Positions 54,801-64,000 of a DNA stretch of 64,000 nucleotides are shown in pieces. A model generated the notes under the pieces. The model did not search any database. It saw only the letters and a list, made by a program, of their open reading frames with translations, and was not told the origin of the DNA. This DNA is from Pelagibacteraceae bacterium GOM-A1. GTDB taxonomy: Bacteria > Pseudomonadota > Alphaproteobacteria > Pelagibacterales > Pelagibacteraceae. Where the stretch lies: assembly GCA_001704065.1 (NCBI GenBank), contig LHBX01000043.1:1-64000 (forward strand). The letters are read 5' to 3'. Made by a program: the position numbers and the translations under genes. Every line of letters begins with the position of its first letter. Positions within the stretch are counted from its first letter, which is position 1.

Positions 54801-56612
54801 TTATTTCTCTTTAGAAATTTTTAATACTCCAATAAATGCTTCTTGGGGAATCTCAACTTTTCCAAATTGCTTAGCCCTAGCTTTACCTTTTTTCTGTTTT
54901 TCTAGCAGTTTTCTTTTTCTATCTGTCGCTCCTCCTCCATGAATTTTTGTTAATACATCCTTTTTAAAACCTTTGATAGTTTCTCTTGCAATAATTTTAC
55001 CCCCAATAGCTGCTTGGACTGGAATCATAAAATTATGCCTTGGAATTAAATCTTTTAATTTTTCACATACCTCTCGACCAGTAGTTTGAGCAAAATCTTT
55101 ATGTATCATCATAGCAAGAGCATCAACAGGCTCTGAATTTACAAGTATATTCATTTTTACAAGGTCTCCTTCTTTGTGATCAATAATTTCATAATCAAAA
55201 CTAGCATATCCACTCGTCATAGATTTAAGACGATCATTAAAATCAAATACTACCTCATTCAAAGGTATCTCATAATTGATTACTGCACGGTTTCCTGAAT
55301 AACTTAAATTTGTTTGTATACCTCTCTTATTTTGACATAACTTAATAATTGATCCTAAATACTGATCTGGAGTAATAATTGTGGCTTTAATCCATGGTTC
55401 CTCAATAAATTTTATATAAGTAGGATCTGGTAAATTCGAGGGATTTTGAAGTTCGACAATTTCACCGTTATTTAGGTGAACCTTATAAACAACACCTGGT
55501 GTTGTGGTTAATAAATTTATATCAAATTCTCGTTCAAGCCTCTCTGTGATTATTTCAAGGTGCAAAAGACCTAAAAATCCACATCTAAAACCAAGTCCTA
55601 AAGCAGATGATGATTCGGCTTCATAAGAAAAACTTGCATCATTTAATTGTAATTTAGCAAGTCCATCTTTTAATTTTTGATATTCTGAACTATCAACAGG
55701 AAATAAACCACAAAAAACTACTGGTTTACTTGGTTTAAAGCCAGGTAATGCTTCCTGGAGAGGATTTTCTGCATCGCATATGGTGTCCCCAACTTTAGTT
55801 TCAGATAAAATTTTAATACCAGTTGTAATAAAACCTATTTCTCCAGCGTTAAGTTCGCTCACATCTTTTGCCTTAGGTGTAAAAACACCAACTTTTTCTA
55901 CAATATATTCTTGATTTGTAGACATCATTTTTATTTTCATATTTTTTTTAAGTTTTCCGTCTATAATTCTCACTAATATAACAACTCCAAGATAAGTGTC
56001 ATACCAGCTATCAACTAATAAACATTTTAATTTGCTATTTTTTTCACCTTTAGGTCCAGGCAAAGAATTAATAATTTGCTCAAGAATTTCATCTATTCCT
56101 TGTCCAGTTTTTCCAGAGCAAGGAACAGAATTAGATGTATCTATCCCAATAACATCTTCAATTTGATTATTTGTTCTTTCGAGATCAGATGCTGGTAGAT
56201 CAATTTTATTTAATACTGGGATAATCTCATGATTTATGTCAAGTGCTTGATATACATTTGCAAGTGTTTGAGCCTCTACCCCTTGAGTACTATCCACAAT
56301 TAATATTGAGCCCTCACACGCATAAAGGCTTCTGCTAACTTCATAACTAAAATCTACATGTCCCGGAGTGTCTATAATATTTAAAATATAATTTTTACCA
56401 TTTTTAGCTTTATAATTTAATTTAACTGTTTGTGCTTTAATTGTTATCCCTCTCTCTCTTTCTATATCCATAGAGTCAAGCACTTGAGATTTCATTTCTC
56501 TGTCACTCAAACCTCCACATTTATGAATTATTCTATCAGCTATAGTTGATTTACCATGATCTATATGAGCTATAATTGCAAAATTCCTAATGTTGTCTAT
56601 TGTGTCACCCAT
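54801..56612 (-). CDS. lepA: Elongation factor 4 (LepA)
   Basis: 603 residues. GTPase motifs AHIDHGKST (G1), the DTPGHVDF (G3) and NKIDLPASD (G4) blocks, then the LepA-specific C-terminal domain with [22 protein letters not shown]. It is a ribosomal GTPase thought to act on stalled or mispositioned ribosomes, mostly under ionic or cold stress. Two nt separate it from pheT. The next gene downstream starts within 1-2 nt of its stop. Confidence 0.97.
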   Translation of the reverse strand: MGDTIDNIRNFAIIAHIDHGKSTIADRIIHKCGGLSDREMKSQVLDSMDIERERGITIKAQTVKLNYKAKNGKNYILNIIDTPGHVDFSYEVSRSLYACEGSILIVDSTQGVEAQTLANVYQALDINHEIIPVLNKIDLPASDLERTNNQIEDVIGIDTSNSVPCSGKTGQGIDEILEQIINSLPGPKGEKNSKLKCLLVDSWYDTYLGVVILVRIIDGKLKKNMKIKMMSTNQEYIVEKVGVFTPKAKDVSELNAGEIGFITTGIKILSETKVGDTICDAENPLQEALPGFKPSKPVVFCGLFPVDSSEYQKLKDGLAKLQLNDASFSYEAESSSALGLGFRCGFLGLLHLEIITERLEREFDINLLTTTPGVVYKVHLNNGEIVELQNPSNLPDPTYIKFIEEPWIKATIITPDQYLGSIIKLCQNKRGIQTNLSYSGNRAVINYEIPLNEVVFDFNDRLKSMTSGYASFDYEIIDHKEGDLVKMNILVNSEPVDALAMMIHKDFAQTTGREVCEKLKDLIPRHNFMIPVQAAIGGKIIARETIKGFKKDVLTKIHGGGATDRKRKLLEKQKKGKARAKQFGKVEIPQEAFIGVLKISKEK

Positions 56613-56614
56613 TT

Positions 56615-59023
56615 TTAGGATCTAATTTTTGCGCCAGACTTTGACTCAACTGAAGAGATAATTAGTTTATTAATGTTGTCCAGGTCATTTTCATTTAATG
56701 TTTTTTCTTCTGATTGAATAGTTACATTAACGGCTATAGATTTTTTTCCCTCTGGTATATTTTCTCCCTCAAATACATCAAATACTCTTACTGACTTAAT
56801 TAATTTTTTATCAACAGATTTAATTATATTAACTAATTCTTGAGATTTAAAATTTTTATTAATAATAAATGCAAAATCTCTCTCTGATTTTTGGAAATCA
56901 GAAAACTTATATTCAGATTTTGAATCTTTTATCTTTTGTTTTGACTCTTTTATGTAATCAAGACAAATTTCAAATATTACCAAACCTTCGGTTTTTATAT
57001 CTAATTTTTTTATTATGTTTGGATGTATTTCTCCAAAATATGCTATAGCATTTTTTTCATTTTTATTTTGGTACACTCCTCCAGATTTTCCCGGATGATA
57101 GTAAGAAGGAGTTCTATCGTCTATAATAATATCATCTTTATTAATCCCTGCTTCACAAAGACTTTGTATTACATCTTTTTTTACATCAAATGTGTCTACA
57201 ATTCTCTCTTTATCATTCCAAGACAATCTTGAAACCTTTCCTGCTCTTACAGCGCCTATCACTGTCAGTTGATCTCCAGGATTTTTTCCTTTAAAAGCTG
57301 GACCAATTTCAAATAAAGAAATATCTTTAAATCCTCTATCTAAATTTTTCTTCAAATAAAATAATAAATTTGGAAAAATAGAATTTCTTAAAACATTTAG
57401 ATCTGAACTAATCGGATTTACAATTTGTATTTCTTCATCATTTTCTTTAAATAATTGATTAATTTTAGAGTCAGTAAATGACCATGTCACAGTCTCTAAA
57501 TAACCTTTAGATGCCACAGATCTTTGTAAAAAATGAAATAATTTCTGATAATAATTAAGTGTTGGCTTTAATCTTGTCTTAATAGGTTCTAAAGTATTAA
57601 TATGTTCGTAACCTTTTATTCTTACTATTTCCTCAACAATATCAATTGGTTGAGTTATATCAGGTCTCCATGAAGGTATTGCTAATTTTAAAATTTTTTT
57701 ATTCTTAGATACATTAAAACCTAGCTTTTCTAGTATTTTGATTAATTCTTTATTTTCAACGTTAAATCCAGTCGTTTTTTCAAAAAGAAATGGATCAAAA
57801 TTTATTGATGTTTTTTTATAATTTTCAATTTTTTTTACATCTAAATTGCTTATTTCACCTCCGCAAATTTGTTTTATTAATTCAGAAGCTTTTATTAATC
57901 CTTCTTCAATTGAAAGGGGATCTATGCCTCTTTCGAATCTGAATTTTGCATCTGTATCTATATTTAATTGTTTAGAGGTTTTTCTTATTGAACGTGGTAA
58001 AAAATAAGCAGATTCTAATAATATATTTTTAGTCGAATATTCTGTTCCAGATCTTGTCCCACCAATTATGCCGCCAAGACCAAGGACTCCAGATCTATCA
58101 GAAATAACGCACATATCATTTTCTAAAATATATTTTTTATTATCTAAGGCTTCGAAGCTTTCTCCTTTAGAAGAACTTCTAACAATAATTTCATTATCTA
58201 TTTTATCTGCATCATAAGCGTGTAATGGTCTATTTAAATCAAACATTACATAATTAGTAATATCGACTATCGCAGATATTGGTTTTTGGCCTAAAGACAA
58301 AATTTTATCTTTTAGCCATTTTGGACTCTCTTTATTTGTTACACCTTTTATTAAACAGCTTCCAAATATTGTGCATCCTTGAGCTTTTTCTTTTTTTATT
58401 GTTACCTTTATATTTTGATTACCTCTATGTTTTAAATTGGATTTTTTATTAATTTTTAATTTGCCAGCACCAGCAGCAGATAAATCTCTAGCAATTCCTC
58501 TTACCCCTAAACAATCTGGTCTATTGGGCGTAATTGATAAATCTATTACTTTTTCAGAAGTGTTTTTAAAATATTTTTCTCCAATTTTATTTGCATATTT
58601 ATTGTTTTTTAATTCTATTATTCCATCACTTTCATTAGATAATAGTAATTCTGATTCAGAACAGAGCATTCCATAAGAAGTTACACCTCTTATTTTACTT
58701 ACAGATAATTTCATCTGATTTTTGGGAATAATTGATCCTGGAGGAGCATAAACTGTCAAAAGACCATTTTTTGCATTTGGGGCTCCACATACTACTTCAA
58801 TTGTTTTGTCGCTACCTATATCAACATCACATAACTTCAATCTGTCAGCATTTGGATGAGTTTTGGCATTTATAATTTTTGCAACAATAAAAGAGTCTGA
58901 TTCAGATGTAGAGTTCTCAAAACTTTCTACTTCTAGACCAATATTGGTTAATTTATCTATTATTTGATTATTATTAAATTTTGTATCAAGATGGTTTTTT
59001 AACCAGTCAACTGTGAACTTCAT
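56615..59023 (-). CDS. pheT: Phenylalanine--tRNA ligase beta subunit
   Basis: 802 residues, full length. The N-terminal tRNA-binding EMAP-like domain (about 40-150) precedes B3/B4 editing domains (with [21 protein letters not shown]), the B5 domain, the class-II-like core and the C-terminal anticodon-binding domain. It pairs with PheS and edits mischarged tyrosine. Its ATG overlaps the pheS stop by 4 bp. Confidence 0.97.
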   Translation of the reverse strand: MKFTVDWLKNHLDTKFNNNQIIDKLTNIGLEVESFENSTSESDSFIVAKIINAKTHPNADRLKLCDVDIGSDKTIEVVCGAPNAKNGLLTVYAPPGSIIPKNQMKLSVSKIRGVTSYGMLCSESELLLSNESDGIIELKNNKYANKIGEKYFKNTSEKVIDLSITPNRPDCLGVRGIARDLSAAGAGKLKINKKSNLKHRGNQNIKVTIKKEKAQGCTIFGSCLIKGVTNKESPKWLKDKILSLGQKPISAIVDITNYVMFDLNRPLHAYDADKIDNEIIVRSSSKGESFEALDNKKYILENDMCVISDRSGVLGLGGIIGGTRSGTEYSTKNILLESAYFLPRSIRKTSKQLNIDTDAKFRFERGIDPLSIEEGLIKASELIKQICGGEISNLDVKKIENYKKTSINFDPFLFEKTTGFNVENKELIKILEKLGFNVSKNKKILKLAIPSWRPDITQPIDIVEEIVRIKGYEHINTLEPIKTRLKPTLNYYQKLFHFLQRSVASKGYLETVTWSFTDSKINQLFKENDEEIQIVNPISSDLNVLRNSIFPNLLFYLKKNLDRGFKDISLFEIGPAFKGKNPGDQLTVIGAVRAGKVSRLSWNDKERIVDTFDVKKDVIQSLCEAGINKDDIIIDDRTPSYYHPGKSGGVYQNKNEKNAIAYFGEIHPNIIKKLDIKTEGLVIFEICLDYIKESKQKIKDSKSEYKFSDFQKSERDFAFIINKNFKSQELVNIIKSVDKKLIKSVRVFDVFEGENIPEGKKSIAVNVTIQSEEKTLNENDLDNINKLIISSVESKSGAKIRS

Positions 59024-60087
59024 CTACTCAGTCCTCTATAATTTGATGGGACATCTAATGGATCAAAACCAAAGTGAGTTAACCATCTATAATCTGTCTC
59101 AAAAAAGGCTCTTAAATCATTAATTCCATATTTCAACATTCCCAGTCTGTCTATGCCAATTCCAAAGGCATATCCTTGATATTTACTTGGATTAACTTTT
59201 ACGTTTTTTAAAACATTTGGATGAACCATTCCGCAACCTAAAATTTCTAGCCATTTATCACCTTCACCAATTACTATCTTTCCATTTTTAATTTCATATC
59301 CTATATCTACTTCTGCTGAAGGTTCAGTAAATGGAAAATGACTTGGTCTAAATCTCATTTTAATTTTATCAACTTCAAAAAACTCCTTAATAAAATAATT
59401 TAAACATCCTTTTAGATGTCCCATGTTTATATTTTTATCTATATGTAACCCTTCAACTTGATGAAACATTGGAGCATGAGTTTGATCACTGTCTGATCTG
59501 TAAGTTCTTCCTGGTGCAATAATTTTAAAAGGGGGCTTACCTTTTAACATGGTTCTTACCTGAACTGGAGATGTGTGAGTTCTCAAAAGTAATTCCTTAT
59601 TATTATCTAGATAAAAAGTATCATGCATATCTCTAGCTGGATGATTGTCAGGTGTATTTAATGCTGTAAAATTATTATATTCATTTTCTACGTCTGGGCC
59701 TTCCTCAACACTAAATCCAATTTCAGAAAATATAGACGAAATTTCATCTATTACCTGAGAGACTGGGTGTATTTTACCAATTTCAATATCTCTTTCTGGA
59801 AGAGTTACATCAATTTTTTCTTTCTCAAGCTTTAAATTAATTTCTTGAGTTTCTATTTCTTGAATTTTGATTGATATTTTATTTTGAAGTTCGTCTTTAA
59901 CATTATTTAAATCTGAGGCTAATTTTTTTCTTTCTTCTACAGAAATCGAACCTAATTTTTTAAATTCGTTCGATATAATTCCATTTTTTCCAAATAGTTC
60001 GGATTTAATGTTATTTACCTTATCAACATTATTTTCCGTATTAAGTTTATCGATATAATCATCTTTTATTTTTTTAATATCAGACAT
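59020..60087 (-). CDS. pheS: Phenylalanine--tRNA ligase alpha subunit
   Basis: 355 residues. An N-terminal coiled-coil (about 1-90) is followed by the class II catalytic core: [34 protein letters not shown] (motif 2) and [14 protein letters not shown] (motif 3). The core binds ATP and phenylalanine. It follows rplT after 43 nt in the operon infC-rpmI-rplT-pheS-pheT. Confidence 0.97.
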   Translation of the reverse strand: MSDIKKIKDDYIDKLNTENNVDKVNNIKSELFGKNGIISNEFKKLGSISVEERKKLASDLNNVKDELQNKISIKIQEIETQEINLKLEKEKIDVTLPERDIEIGKIHPVSQVIDEISSIFSEIGFSVEEGPDVENEYNNFTALNTPDNHPARDMHDTFYLDNNKELLLRTHTSPVQVRTMLKGKPPFKIIAPGRTYRSDSDQTHAPMFHQVEGLHIDKNINMGHLKGCLNYFIKEFFEVDKIKMRFRPSHFPFTEPSAEVDIGYEIKNGKIVIGEGDKWLEILGCGMVHPNVLKNVKVNPSKYQGYAFGIGIDRLGMLKYGINDLRAFFETDYRWLTHFGFDPLDVPSNYRGLSR

Positions 60088-60130
60088 TTTGATAGAATAT
60101 TTGTTAAAGGAAGAAAAACAATAGTCTTGA

Positions 60131-60487
60131 TTAATTTAATGCTGCTTGAGCCCTTTTAACTATAGTTTTGAATGCTTCAGGGTTGTCGTAAGCAATTTCG
60201 GCAAGAATTTTTCTATCTAATTTAATTCCTGACTTACTTAAACCGTTAATAAACTTTGAATATGTTATACCTTCGGATCGGACACCAGCATTAATTCTTT
60301 GTATCCAAAGTGATTTGAAATCCCTTTTTTTATTTCTTCTATCTCTATAAGCGTACTGCATAGCTTTTTCCATTGCTTGTCTTGCAACTCTTATAGTATT
60401 TTTTCTTCTTCCCCACTGACCTTTAACAGCTTTTAAAACTTTTTTGTGTTTAGCTCTGCTTGTAACTCCTCTTTTAACTCTCGCCAT
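60131..60487 (-). CDS. rplT: 50S ribosomal protein L20
   Basis: 118 residues, with the opening MARVKRGV and [18 protein letters not shown] basic N-terminal extension contacts 23S rRNA early in 50S assembly. In many bacteria L20 represses the infC-rpmI-rplT mRNA; the same gene order is present, but no mimic of its rRNA site was identified. One nt from rpmI. Confidence 0.97.
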   Translation of the reverse strand: MARVKRGVTSRAKHKKVLKAVKGQWGRRKNTIRVARQAMEKAMQYAYRDRRNKKRDFKSLWIQRINAGVRSEGITYSKFINGLSKSGIKLDRKILAEIAYDNPEAFKTIVKRAQAALN

Positions 60488-60488
60488 T

Positions 60489-60695
60489 TTATCCTCTTAA
60501 GCTGTAAGGCATATAAGATTTTACTATCTTACCATCTTGTTTAGATAAAACAGTTGTGCCTCTTTGTTTTCTAATTTGTGAATTCGTTCTTTTAATCATG
60601 CCATGTCTTTTTCCGGCCTGTGGTGTAATAACCTTACCTTTGGCTGAGATTTTAAATCTTTTTTTAGCTGAACTTTTTGTTTTTAACTTGGGCAT
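60489..60695 (-). CDS. rpmI: 50S ribosomal protein L35
   Basis: 68 residues, opening [15 protein letters not shown] with [10 protein letters not shown] in the middle, the L35 pattern. It sits between infC and rplT as usual, 52 nt after the infC stop. Confidence 0.97.
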   Translation of the reverse strand: MPKLKTKSSAKKRFKISAKGKVITPQAGKRHGMIKRTNSQIRKQRGTTVLSKQDGKIVKSYMPYSLRG

Positions 60696-60747
60696 AATTT
60701 TCGGCTTTATACAAATATTAAATTAAATTTACAACTAGAAATATGGC

Positions 60748-61293
60748 TTATAAAGGTTGAATTACCATAATCATTTGCTTTCCATCAAATTTTGGTTGAA
60801 GCTCTACTCTTCCAATAGTCTCCATGTCTGCCTTAATTTTATCCATTAATTCATTGCCAAGATTCGAATGTTGTAATTCTCTCCCTTTAAACCTTATTGT
60901 AAATTTGACTTTATCGCCCTTTGCCAAAAATTTTTGAGCATTTTTAATTTTGAAAGTGTAGTCGTGAACTTCTGTAACTGGCCTTAATTTTATTTCTTTT
61001 AATTCAATCTTCTTTTGTTTTTTTTTTGCCTTGTTAGCTTTTTTTTGTGCGTCGTATTTATATTTACCCATGTCCATAATTTTACAGACAGGCGGTTTTG
61101 CATTTGGAGCAATTTCAATTAAATCTAAACTTTCATTTTTTGCTTTATTGATTGCTTCATTTAAATTTAAAATTCCTAAATTTTCTCCATCACTTGCAAT
61201 AACTTGAACTTCATTTGATGTAATCCTGTTGTTAGACCTTGGGCCTCTTGCTTTAGTTCTTTTTTGAAAATAATTTTGTTTAAAATCTGCCAC
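60748..61293 (-). CDS. infC: Translation initiation factor IF-3
   Basis: 181 residues, two domains joined by a Lys-rich helix (AQKKANKAKKKQKK). GPRSNNRITSNEV and the C-terminal FRGRELQH-type block reading IRFKGRELQHSN are typical. The start is GTG, directly after the thrS TAA. Many infC genes use a rare AUU start for self-control, but no AUU suits this reading frame better. IF-3 keeps 30S free and checks the start codon. Confidence 0.95.
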   Translation of the reverse strand: MADFKQNYFQKRTKARGPRSNNRITSNEVQVIASDGENLGILNLNEAINKAKNESLDLIEIAPNAKPPVCKIMDMGKYKYDAQKKANKAKKKQKKIELKEIKLRPVTEVHDYTFKIKNAQKFLAKGDKVKFTIRFKGRELQHSNLGNELMDKIKADMETIGRVELQPKFDGKQMIMVIQPL

Positions 61294-63213
61294 TTAGATT
61301 GAAGGGGCTTTATTAAGATCGGAGTATTTTTTTATAAATTCTTTCAAAGCCATATTTTCTTGTTTATTAGAATCCAATCTTCTAATAGTTACACTGTTGG
61401 AGTCAACTTCTTTTTTTCCACAAATCAATAACATTGGAACTTTTGTTAAAGAATGATCTCTTATTTTATAATTTAAATTGTGATTTTTAAGATCCACCTC
61501 GACAATCAAACCACTCAGTTTTAATTCCTTAGCTACTCTTTTAGCATATTCATCAAAATCACTAGAGATTGGAATAACTACTGCCTGTAAAGGTGATATC
61601 CAAAATGGCAGCTTGCCTGCATAATTCTCTATAAGGATACCTATGAACCTTTCTAAAGATCCAAATAATGCTCTGTGTAACATTACAGGCACTTTTTTGG
61701 TTCCATCTTTATCAACAAAAGAAGCTCCCAATCTACCAGGTAAATTTAAATCCACTTGCAAAGTTCCACACTGCCAATCTCTACCGATTGCATCTCTTAA
61801 AACAAATTCAATTTTTGGTCCATAAAATGCGCCCTCACCTTTATTAATTGAGTACTCTAGCTTTGTCGCTTTGATAGCTTCTAACAAAGCAGCCTCTGAC
61901 TTATCCCAAACTTTATCATCTCCAACTCTTAAATCTGGTCTATCTGAATATTTTAAAATAACATCTTCAAAACCAAGATCTTTATAAATTTCTAAAATTA
62001 AATTTGTAACACTCAAACATTCTTCTGTAATTTGTTCTTCTGTACAAAAAATATGCGCATCATCTTGTGTAAAGGCTCTTACACGTAATAATCCATGCAA
62101 TGCGCCTGAAGGTTCATATCTGTGAACTTTTCCGAATTCTGACATCTTTAAAGGTAAGTCTCTATAACTTTTAAGTCCTTGATTAAATACTTGGACGCAC
62201 CCTGGACAATTCATGGGCTTAATTGCAAATACTTTTTCATCTGGTGTAGTTGAAGTATACATATTAGCTCCAAATTTTTCCCAGTGACCAGATTTTTCCC
62301 ACAAAGATCTATCAAGTATTTCTGGAGTATTTATCTCTTTGTAACCATCATGATCTTGTTTCATTCTCATATAAGAGACAAGTTTTTGGAACAAATTCCA
62401 GCCTTTCTGGTGCCAAAATACAGATCCAGGACTTTCTTCTCTAAAATGAAATAAATCCATTTCTTTTCCAATTTTTCTATGATCTCTTTTTTCTGCTTCT
62501 TCATTTCTCTTAAGATAAAGGTCTAATTCTTTTTGAGTTGCCCAACCAGTACCATATATTCTTTGAAGCATTTCATTATTAGAGTCACCACGCCAATAAG
62601 CTCCGGATACTTTTGTCAATTTAAAAGCCTTACCTATTTTACCAGAAGATACTAAATGAGGACCTCTGCATAAATCATGCCATGTTTCACCATGATGATA
62701 AACTGTAAGTTCTTCATTTTTAGGAATGCTCTCAATTATCTCAGCTTTATATTTTTCTCCAATTTTTTTAAAATGACTTATTGCTTTATCTCTCTCCCAA
62801 ACTTCTTTTCTTGTTTTTACATCTTTGTCTATTATCTCTAACATTTTTTTTTCAATCTTTTTTAGATCATCGCTAGTAAAAGGCTCTTTTCTTGCGAAAT
62901 CATAGTAAAATCCATTTTCTATAACTGGCCCAATTGTTACCTGTGTTCCTGGGTAAAGTTCTTGAACAGCCATAGCCATTATATGTGCAGTGTCATGTCT
63001 AATGACTTCTAAACCCTCAGGATCTTTAGCTGTAAATATTTCAATAGAACAATCTTGATCAATAACAGTATATAAATCTTTAAGTTCACCGTTTATGCTC
63101 ATCACCAAAGCTTGCTTACCTAAAGACTTGCTAATTTTTTCAGCAACCTCTGTACCTGTGATACTTTTTTCAAAGTTTAATTTTTTTCCATCAGGTAGTG
63201 TAATATTTGGCAT
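61294..63213 (-). CDS. thrS: Threonine--tRNA ligase
   Basis: 639 residues. An N-terminal TGS domain, then the editing domain with HDTAHIMAMAVQ (HxxxH), the class II core with MNCPGCVQVF (zinc Cys), RAFTQDDAHIFC (zinc/catalytic His), RDAIGRDWQCGTLQVD and HRALFGSLERF (motif 3), and a C-terminal anticodon domain. It charges tRNA-Thr; one such tRNA is in this window. It shares one base with the glycosyltransferase gene upstream. Confidence 0.97.
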   Translation of the reverse strand: MPNITLPDGKKLNFEKSITGTEVAEKISKSLGKQALVMSINGELKDLYTVIDQDCSIEIFTAKDPEGLEVIRHDTAHIMAMAVQELYPGTQVTIGPVIENGFYYDFARKEPFTSDDLKKIEKKMLEIIDKDVKTRKEVWERDKAISHFKKIGEKYKAEIIESIPKNEELTVYHHGETWHDLCRGPHLVSSGKIGKAFKLTKVSGAYWRGDSNNEMLQRIYGTGWATQKELDLYLKRNEEAEKRDHRKIGKEMDLFHFREESPGSVFWHQKGWNLFQKLVSYMRMKQDHDGYKEINTPEILDRSLWEKSGHWEKFGANMYTSTTPDEKVFAIKPMNCPGCVQVFNQGLKSYRDLPLKMSEFGKVHRYEPSGALHGLLRVRAFTQDDAHIFCTEEQITEECLSVTNLILEIYKDLGFEDVILKYSDRPDLRVGDDKVWDKSEAALLEAIKATKLEYSINKGEGAFYGPKIEFVLRDAIGRDWQCGTLQVDLNLPGRLGASFVDKDGTKKVPVMLHRALFGSLERFIGILIENYAGKLPFWISPLQAVVIPISSDFDEYAKRVAKELKLSGLIVEVDLKNHNLNYKIRDHSLTKVPMLLICGKKEVDSNSVTIRRLDSNKQENMALKEFIKKYSDLNKAPSI

Positions 63214-64000
63214 TAGTTTATTAATTTTTTATACTCTGAATAAGTAGAAAAACACATTTTTTCAACATTAAATTTTGAAACGACATTTTTTCTACCTTCT
63301 ATGCCCATTTGATTGATAGTCTGTTCATCTAAATTCATAATTTCTATTAATTTTTTTGAAAGATCCTCAGAGTTATTTGCTTCAAATAAAAATCCTGTTT
63401 TATTTTCATTTATAGTCTCTTTTGATCCCCCTATATTGCTTGCAACAATTGGTTTTTTCATTGCCTGAGCCTCAACAGATATTCTTCCAAAGGCTTCGGG
63501 TTCTATTGATGAAGAAACTATGATGTCTGAAACTTTGTATGCAAGAGGCATATTTTTACAATGATCTACAAATTTTACTTGGTTAGTTAATCTGTACTGT
63601 TCAACTAACCTAATAAGTTTCTTTTTGTAAAGTTCTCTTCCTTGATCGCTCCCAAGAATAATTACATTAAATACCTCGTGTCCTAAATTAATATTTACTT
63701 TATTAATAGCGTCTAAAAACATTTCTTGGCCTTTCCATTCTGTTAATCTTCCAGGCAATAGAACAGTTTTTCTCTCAATTTTAAGTCCCCATGATTTAAA
63801 TAATTCATCTTCCTCTGTTTCTATAGTAGTTGATGGATCAAAATAATCAGTATTAATGCCTCTAAATATCACCAAGAATTTTTTTTTATCATTAAGGTAT
63901 TCAGAGTATTTTTCTTTAATATGCGAAAATATAAAATTAGACCCAGCAATAATTAAATCTGATCTCAACATTATAGAATTATATAATTTTTTTAATTTAC
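63213..64000 (-). CDS. GT4-family glycosyltransferase, N-terminus outside window
   Basis: The frame is open from the right edge, so the gene is cut; the ATG at 63971 is probably internal. The visible part is a GT-B C-terminal lobe: LLPGRLTEWKGQEMFLDAI, the donor-binding EPEAFGRISVEAQAM (E-x7-E motif) and IVASNIGGSKETI. It fits retaining GT4 enzymes that build LPS or other surface glycans. Its position before thrS and the total length are set by the window edge. Confidence 0.88.
   Translation of the reverse strand, partial: KLKKLYNSIMLRSDLIIAGSNFIFSHIKEKYSEYLNDKKKFLVIFRGINTDYFDPSTTIETEEDELFKSWGLKIERKTVLLPGRLTEWKGQEMFLDAINKVNINLGHEVFNVIILGSDQGRELYKKKLIRLVEQYRLTNQVKFVDHCKNMPLAYKVSDIIVSSSIEPEAFGRISVEAQAMKKPIVASNIGGSKETINENKTGFLFEANNSEDLSKKLIEIMNLDEQTINQMGIEGRKNVVSKFNVEKMCFSTYSEYKKLIN

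Overview
The window is a compact, AT-rich (roughly 70% A+T by eye) stretch of an alphaproteobacterial chromosome, most likely from the SAR11 clade (Pelagibacterales) or a similarly streamlined marine relative. The reasons are tiny intergenic gaps, many 1-26 bp gene overlaps, and typical alphaproteobacterial gene orders: murA-DUF2948-hisD, rpmH-rnpA-yidD-yidC-argB, dapD-dapE-truA-fmt-def, bolA/J-domain-cobS-cobT, a RegB-type kinase, short-form HisG with HisZ, and a tRNA-His that lacks G-1. The lineage call is an inference from gene content; no rRNA is present to confirm it.

Layout. (1) 1-10911, plus strand: an almost gapless run lptC(partial)-lptB-aroA-cmk-rpsA-ihfB-pyrF-trpF-trpB-trpA-accD-folC. 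(2) 10908-12728, minus strand: trxA and sbcB. (3) 12853-23282: an accessory-looking DNA-processing block. An MGME1-like nuclease and rmuC run leftward. Divergent from them are a DUF3696-type ATPase with a partner gene, then an operon with an RpoH-like sigma factor, an odd small ORF, a NurA-like nuclease, a HerA ATPase and four small genes. (4) 23306-27371, minus: hisG, a sulfotransferase, hisZ, hisS and tRNA-His. (5) 27616-32014, minus: cspA, tRNA-Phe, infA, hisD, a DUF2948 gene, murA, dcd and two small genes. (6) 32110-40274: tRNA-Thr, a VTT-domain membrane protein (minus), then rpmH to yidC, argB, a HAD phosphatase, dapD, dapE, and adjacent histone-deacetylase-like and SET-domain genes. (7) 40264-44302, minus: truA, fmt, def, an exported protein and a small membrane protein. 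(8) 44399-49555: aroK, aroB, bolA (minus), a J-domain protein, cobS, cobT. (9) 49547-64000, minus: a RegB-type kinase, gyrB, tRNA-Ser, a glycosyltransferase, a methyltransferase-like gene interrupted at an A14 tract, lepA, pheT, pheS, rplT, rpmI, infC, thrS and a partial glycosyltransferase.

The most unusual part is 11.3-23.3 kb. It groups at least four DNA-end-processing nuclease or translocase functions (SbcB, MGME1-like, NurA, HerA) with RmuC, an OLD/RecF-like ATPase pair and a divergent sigma factor. A near-identical element (core CGGTTAT within a conserved ~19-bp context) lies just upstream of all three transcription units: rmuC, the ATPase gene and the sigma gene. By eye I found this core in no other intergenic region of the window. 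I read the block as one co-regulated DNA-repair or anti-phage module, possibly with its own sigma factor. That reading is a hypothesis; the sequence shows the gene content and the shared motif.

Other points of note are a sulfotransferase embedded by overlaps in the his operon, adjacent lysine-deacylase-like and SET methyltransferase genes, a 14-nt homopolymer that breaks a surface-sugar-type gene by one base, and a GC-richer segment with a perfect Shine-Dalgarno sequence but no start codon at 18885-19030.
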